Assembly: GCA_035455185.1 (NCBI GenBank)
Contig: DATIFQ010000383.1
Location: 1 to 9,981 of the forward strand
DNA length: 9,981 nt
Direction: 5' to 3'
DNA from: JAEHDI01 sp035455185
GTDB lineage: Bacteria; Acidobacteriota; Terriglobia; Bryobacterales; Bryobacteraceae
The position numbers and the translations under genes are program-made. Positions 7,096-9,981 of the stretch are shown here, piece after piece; the stretch's first letter is position 1, and the number at the start of each line of letters is the position of its first letter. Under the pieces are notes generated by a model, which saw only the letters and a program-made list of their open reading frames with translations, made no database searches and was not told where the DNA came from.

Positions 7096-8304
7096 ATGAA
7101 TCATTGGCTGTTGCTGTTGTGCCTCGTGACCGCCGTTTCTTTGGCCGCACAGCCGCGCGCGGTCTCCGACGACGAGGTCATGAAGGTCCACCGCTCGGCG
7201 CTGCTCATCGATACCCACAACGACGTGCCGATGCGCATCGTCGAGGGTTTCGACATCGGCAAAGCATCCTCCAAGGGCCACACCGACCTCCCGCGCCTGC
7301 GCCAGGGTGGCGTCGGCGCAGTCTTCTTTGCCGCGTATGTCTCCGCCCAGTACGCCCGCTCCCGAGAAGCCGCTCATCAGGCCCTCGAACGAATCGACGC
7401 CATCCGTCACGACATCGCCGGCCGCTATCCGAACGATTTCGCACTCTCTCTGACCGCCGCCGACATCGAAGCCGCCCGCCGGCAGGGCAAGATCGCCGCA
7501 CTGATCGGCATCGAAGGCGGCCACGCGATCGAGGACAGCCTCCGCGTGCTCCGCTCGTTCCACGCTCTCGGCGCCCGCTACGTGACGCTTACCCACAGCA
7601 ACACGAACAACTGGGCCGACTCCTCCGGCGATATCGACAATCCCAAGGTAAAGCACCACAATGGCCTCGCGACCTTCGGAAGGGAAGTCGTCCGCGAGAT
7701 GAATCGGCTCGGAATGATTGTCGACGTGTCCCACGTCTCCGACAAGACCTTCTGGGATGTTCTTGAAACTAGCCAGGCGCCGGTGTTCGCGTCACACTCC
7801 TCCTGCCGCGCGCTCGCCTCGCTCCACCGCAACATGACCGACGAGATGATCGTCGCCATGGCGAAGAAGGGCGGCGTCATCCAGATCAACTTCGCCTGCG
7901 AGTTCCTCTCCGAAGAATCCGCGCAAGCCGCGAAGAAGCTTTGGCCCGAATACGAACGGCTTCACGCGGCCGCCCGCGAGCGGTTCAAGGACGATTCTGA
8001 AGGGCTGAAACGCGAAGTCGCCCGCCTCGAAGCCGACGCCCGTCGCAAGACACCCCGCGCAAAACTGACTGACGTCGTGGCGCACATCGATCACGTCGTG
8101 AAGCTCGCCGGCATCGACGCCGTCGGCATCGGCACCGACTACGACGGCATCACCTGCGCGCCTGAAGGCCTCGAGGACGTTTCGAAGTTTCCCAACCTCA
8201 CGCGCGCTCTGCTTGAGAAGGGATACTCCGCGGACAACATCCGTAAGATTTATGGTGGCAACACGCTCCGCCTGATGAGGGCAGTGGAACGCGCGGCAAA
8301 GTAG
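7096..8304 (+). CDS. Exported membrane dipeptidase family enzyme (peptidase M19, renal dipeptidase-like)
   Basis: This 402-residue binuclear zinc hydrolase would split dipeptides; the family tolerates or prefers a C-terminal D-residue. Residues 1-19 form a Sec signal peptide (MNHWLLLLCLVTAVSLAAQ) with no lipobox Cys, so the enzyme is probably periplasmic or secreted. The M19 ligands are all present: H41 and D43 in DTHND, bridging E140 in GIEGGH, H213 in DVSHVSD and H234 in ASHSS. Substrate-binding R245 (LHRNM) and catalytic-region D348 (GTDYDG) are also there. The spacings E140-H213 (73), H213-H234 (21) and H234-R245 (11) equal those of human renal dipeptidase (E125, H198, H219, R230). A charged helical insertion at about 270-330 is usual in bacterial members. 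The start at 7096 rests on GGAG six bases upstream and on the signal peptide. The next gene follows after 31 bp without a terminator, suggesting an operon. The exact substrate is unproven. Confidence 0.94.
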   Translation: MNHWLLLLCLVTAVSLAAQPRAVSDDEVMKVHRSALLIDTHNDVPMRIVEGFDIGKASSKGHTDLPRLRQGGVGAVFFAAYVSAQYARSREAAHQALERIDAIRHDIAGRYPNDFALSLTAADIEAARRQGKIAALIGIEGGHAIEDSLRVLRSFHALGARYVTLTHSNTNNWADSSGDIDNPKVKHHNGLATFGREVVREMNRLGMIVDVSHVSDKTFWDVLETSQAPVFASHSSCRALASLHRNMTDEMIVAMAKKGGVIQINFACEFLSEESAQAAKKLWPEYERLHAAARERFKDDSEGLKREVARLEADARRKTPRAKLTDVVAHIDHVVKLAGIDAVGIGTDYDGITCAPEGLEDVSKFPNLTRALLEKGYSADNIRKIYGGNTLRLMRAVERAAK

Positions 8305-8335
8305 GACTACACTGGGTGGACATCTGGAGTCCCAC

Positions 8336-9562
8336 ATGAGATCGAGACGCGAATTTGTCCTCGGTGCCCTTGCCGCACCCGCCGTTCTGAAATCCGCCGC
8401 CACGCCCGGCTACTCGTGGGCCGAAATCGAGAAGATCGTCGCCCGCGGCGACGTGCGCGGCAAACTCACGCGCGATGACTTACCCACCCCGGCGCTCCTG
8501 CTCGACATGGACGCCTTCGAGGCCAACGTCGCGAAAATGGCTGGCCATCTTCGAGAGCGAAAACGCTCCTTCCGTCCGCACGCCAAGACTCACAAGTGCC
8601 CCGAGATCGCCCGTCGTCTCGTCCGGGCGGGCGCCGCTGGCGTTTGCGCGGCGAAACTGAGTGAAGCGGAGGTCTTCGCGCACGACGGCGTTGGAGGGCT
8701 GCTCGTGACCACCGCCGTCATCGGCCGCCACAAGATTGAGCGTGCCGTTCGTCTTGCATCCCGCCGCCCCAACACGATGTTCTGCGTCGACAACGCCCAG
8801 AACGTCCGCGACCTCAACGACGCCGCCGGCGCCGCGAAGGTCCGGGTCAACCTCGCGGTCGACCTGTGGGTCGGTGGCCGTACCGGAATCGTTCCCGGCG
8901 AACCGGCCGTCGCGCTTGCCGCTCTGGTCGAATCGCTGCCGCACGTGAAGTTCGCAGGCCTTCAGTCGTATGCCGGCCACGCCTCGCACACGGTGGGGTT
9001 TGAGAATCGGACGAAGGTTTCCCACGAGGCAATGGGCCAGGCAGTCGAGACCGCGCGCCTGCTCGCGGGGAAGGGAATTGCCTGCCCTCTCGTGACGGGC
9101 GGCTCCACCGGTACCTACAACATCGACTCTGAGATCGACGGCGTTACCGAGCTCCAGCCCGGCAGCTTCATCTTCATGGATCTCGATTACAACCGCATCG
9201 GCGGCGCCGATGGACCTGTCTACCGCGACTTCAAGAACTCGCTCACTGTGCTGACTACCGTCGTTAGCCGGCCGAACGACTCCCTCGCCATCGTCGATGG
9301 CGGCCTCAAAGCGTTCTCGACCGACAAGCCCTATATGCCCGAGGCGAAGGGCATCCAGGGGATTCAATATTCCTGGGGAGGCGACGAACACGGACGGCTC
9401 AACATCGCGAGCGCCTCAACCGCCGTCAACGTCGGCGACCGCATCGAGTTCATCGTGCCGCACTGCGACCCTTCGGTGAACCTCTACGATCGCATCTGGT
9501 GCCTGCGGGGCGACCAGGTCGAGGCCGTCTGGCCCATCTCCGCCCGCGGCATGAGCCAGTGA
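8336..9562 (+). CDS. Tat-exported D-threonine aldolase / D-serine dehydratase-like PLP enzyme
   Basis: This 408-residue fold-type III PLP enzyme has an alanine-racemase-like N-terminal barrel and a C-terminal beta domain. Residues 1-20 carry a twin-arginine signal (SRREFVLGALAAPAVL), which suits a protein exported already folded with its cofactor. The PLP lysine is K84 in RPHAKTHK. The phosphate-binding loop appears to be TGGSTGTYN (about 254-262). The C-terminal metal site is PHCDPSVNLYD with H376 and D378, the His-x-Asp pair known from D-threonine aldolases, where a divalent metal is needed. Likely reactions are retro-aldol cleavage of D-threonine or other D-beta-hydroxy amino acids, or D-serine dehydration; sequence alone does not decide. 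The ATG at 8336 has GGAG 6 bases before it. It lies 31 bp after the M19 dipeptidase, so the two are probably co-transcribed and may act in turn on D-amino-acid peptides. The length is normal for the family plus signal peptide. Confidence 0.9.
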   Translation: MRSRREFVLGALAAPAVLKSAATPGYSWAEIEKIVARGDVRGKLTRDDLPTPALLLDMDAFEANVAKMAGHLRERKRSFRPHAKTHKCPEIARRLVRAGAAGVCAAKLSEAEVFAHDGVGGLLVTTAVIGRHKIERAVRLASRRPNTMFCVDNAQNVRDLNDAAGAAKVRVNLAVDLWVGGRTGIVPGEPAVALAALVESLPHVKFAGLQSYAGHASHTVGFENRTKVSHEAMGQAVETARLLAGKGIACPLVTGGSTGTYNIDSEIDGVTELQPGSFIFMDLDYNRIGGADGPVYRDFKNSLTVLTTVVSRPNDSLAIVDGGLKAFSTDKPYMPEAKGIQGIQYSWGGDEHGRLNIASASTAVNVGDRIEFIVPHCDPSVNLYDRIWCLRGDQVEAVWPISARGMSQ

Positions 9563-9568
9563 TGTGCT

Positions 9569-9616
9569 GAGCGGGACAGGCCTACCCTGTCCTGAGCGCA
9601 GTTTGCGAGCGGACAG
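9569..9616. repeat. Three-copy alternating GAGCGGACAG-type repeat in an intergenic gap
   Basis: The 74-bp gap between two convergent genes holds the unit GAGCGGGACAG (9569-9579), its near-complement CTGTCCTGAGC (9587-9597), and again GAGCGGACAG (9607-9616). The first and second copies fold into one hairpin. The second and third fold into another, with CTGTCC/GGACAG outside and CGCA/TGCG (9597-9600 with 9604-9607) inside. The two folds exclude each other. This looks like an interspersed palindromic (REP-like) element. Confidence 0.55.
9574..9592 (+). terminator. Possible terminator hairpin after the aldolase-like gene
   Basis: GGACAGG (9574-9580) and CCTGTCC (9586-9592) form a perfect 7-bp stem with loop CCTAC, 11 bases after the stop codon at 9562. 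No T-run follows (TGAGCG comes next), so it may act with Rho, or simply be part of the repeat. Confidence 0.4.
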
Positions 9617-9636
9617 AGCTGCCTTTCCCGGACTGC

Positions 9637-9981
9637 CTACCCCTTCGCGTACACCGCCTCGCCCGCCATCCACGTCCGCTCCACGGTGATCGCCTTCCGC
9701 TCCAGGTCGAAACGGAACTGCACGATGTCTCCGCGGTCGCCGGGCGCCAAGCCACGCTGTCGTGAAGCGATCCGTCCTACCCGAGCAGGGTTCTTCGTCG
9801 CCATCGTCACCGCGTCGCGCAACGACAGTCCCGCCAGCTTCATCAGATTCTCGACGCCCCGGTCCATCCGTAGCGCCGACCCTGCCAAGCGGTCTGTTCC
9901 CGCCAACACGACCTTCTCCTGTGGCGTCAGGTCGACTTCCTGCTCGCCGAGCTTATATCTCCCAGGCTGGCAGCCCGCCGG
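9637..9981 (-). CDS. NagA-like N-acetylglucosamine-6-phosphate deacetylase / amidohydrolase, C-terminal part (cut by the window edge)
   Basis: The last 114 residues of a minus-strand gene are present; the 5' part lies beyond 9981, and the frame stays open to the edge. The visible segment starts PAGCQPGRYKLGEQEVDL, which matches the stretch just after the catalytic Asp of NagA-type amidohydrolases. It continues with LAGTDRLAGSALRMDRGVENL and then GLSLRDAVTMATKNPAR, the C-terminal hallmark of this family. GLAPGDRGDIVQF, typical of the small beta domain that closes amidohydrolases, follows. NagA removes the acetyl group from GlcNAc-6-phosphate in amino-sugar and cell-wall recycling. Substrate specificity cannot be judged because the metal ligands are outside the window. 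The GTG at 9907-9909 could be misread as a start, but the homology runs past it. The gene converges on the aldolase-like gene across a repeat-bearing gap. Confidence 0.8.
   Translation of the reverse strand, partial: PAGCQPGRYKLGEQEVDLTPQEKVVLAGTDRLAGSALRMDRGVENLMKLAGLSLRDAVTMATKNPARVGRIASRQRGLAPGDRGDIVQFRFDLERKAITVERTWMAGEAVYAKG

Noticed and set aside
6954..7766. 270-codon plus-strand frame overlapping the dipeptidase
   Set aside because: It runs in another frame through the signal peptide and zinc motifs of the M19 gene and gives an Arg/Pro-rich product typical of a shadow frame.
8480..9391. 303-codon open frame on the minus strand
   Set aside because: It is antisense to the aldolase-like gene, which carries the PLP lysine and metal motifs. 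No family signature appears in the antisense product.
1..9981. Search for a defence island, prophage or CRISPR system
   Set aside because: No spaced direct repeats, nuclease, helicase, integrase or phage structural genes are present. A patatin-like lipase can occur as an effector in some antiphage systems such as CBASS, but no cyclase or sensor partner lies next to this one.

Overview
The window is GC-rich (judged by eye, not counted) and tightly packed. It holds five protein-coding genes plus the 3' end of a sixth, and no gene-free stretch reaches 300 bases. No rRNA, tRNA, CRISPR array, transposase or integrase is visible. The gene types (secreted DUF5117/DUF4953-type metzincin, exported M19 dipeptidase, Tat-exported D-threonine-aldolase-like enzyme, NagA-like amidohydrolase), two GTG starts and short GAGCGGACAG-type intergenic palindromes fit a soil Gram-negative such as an Acidobacteriota member (Bryobacterales/Solibacter type). 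That assignment is inference from style; no marker gene is present.

Left part (1-3480): a small membrane-embedded site-2 protease (minus strand, GTG start at 645) is divergent from a 899-residue secreted zinc metalloprotease (plus, 760-3459). The two share a 114-bp promoter region. The metalloprotease converges, across a 21-bp gap holding a small GC hairpin, on the next gene.

Middle (3481-6927): a very large minus-strand gene encodes a 1148-residue patatin/cPLA2-like membrane phospholipase. Its catalytic Ser (about residue 93) and Asp (about residue 682) are separated by a block of about eight predicted membrane helices, followed by a long conserved-looking C-terminal region of unknown role. 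This is the most unusual protein in the window.

Right part (6928-9981): a 168-bp divergent intergenic region with a structured palindrome leads into a probable two-gene operon on the plus strand. It consists of an exported membrane-dipeptidase-family (M19) enzyme and a Tat-exported fold-type III PLP enzyme of the D-threonine aldolase / D-serine dehydratase family, 31 bp apart. Both could act on peptides or amino acids containing D-residues outside the cytoplasm. A 74-bp gap with a three-copy alternating repeat separates them from the convergent 3' end of a NagA-like N-acetylglucosamine-6-phosphate deacetylase / amidohydrolase, cut by the window edge. Together these three genes suggest breakdown of D-amino-acid peptides and amino sugars, for example from peptidoglycan. 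That link is inferred from neighbourhood.

No defence system, prophage or clearly new multi-gene system is evident. The points most worth a second look are the split-catalytic-domain phospholipase, the in-frame palindrome inside it, and the two related intergenic palindromes.
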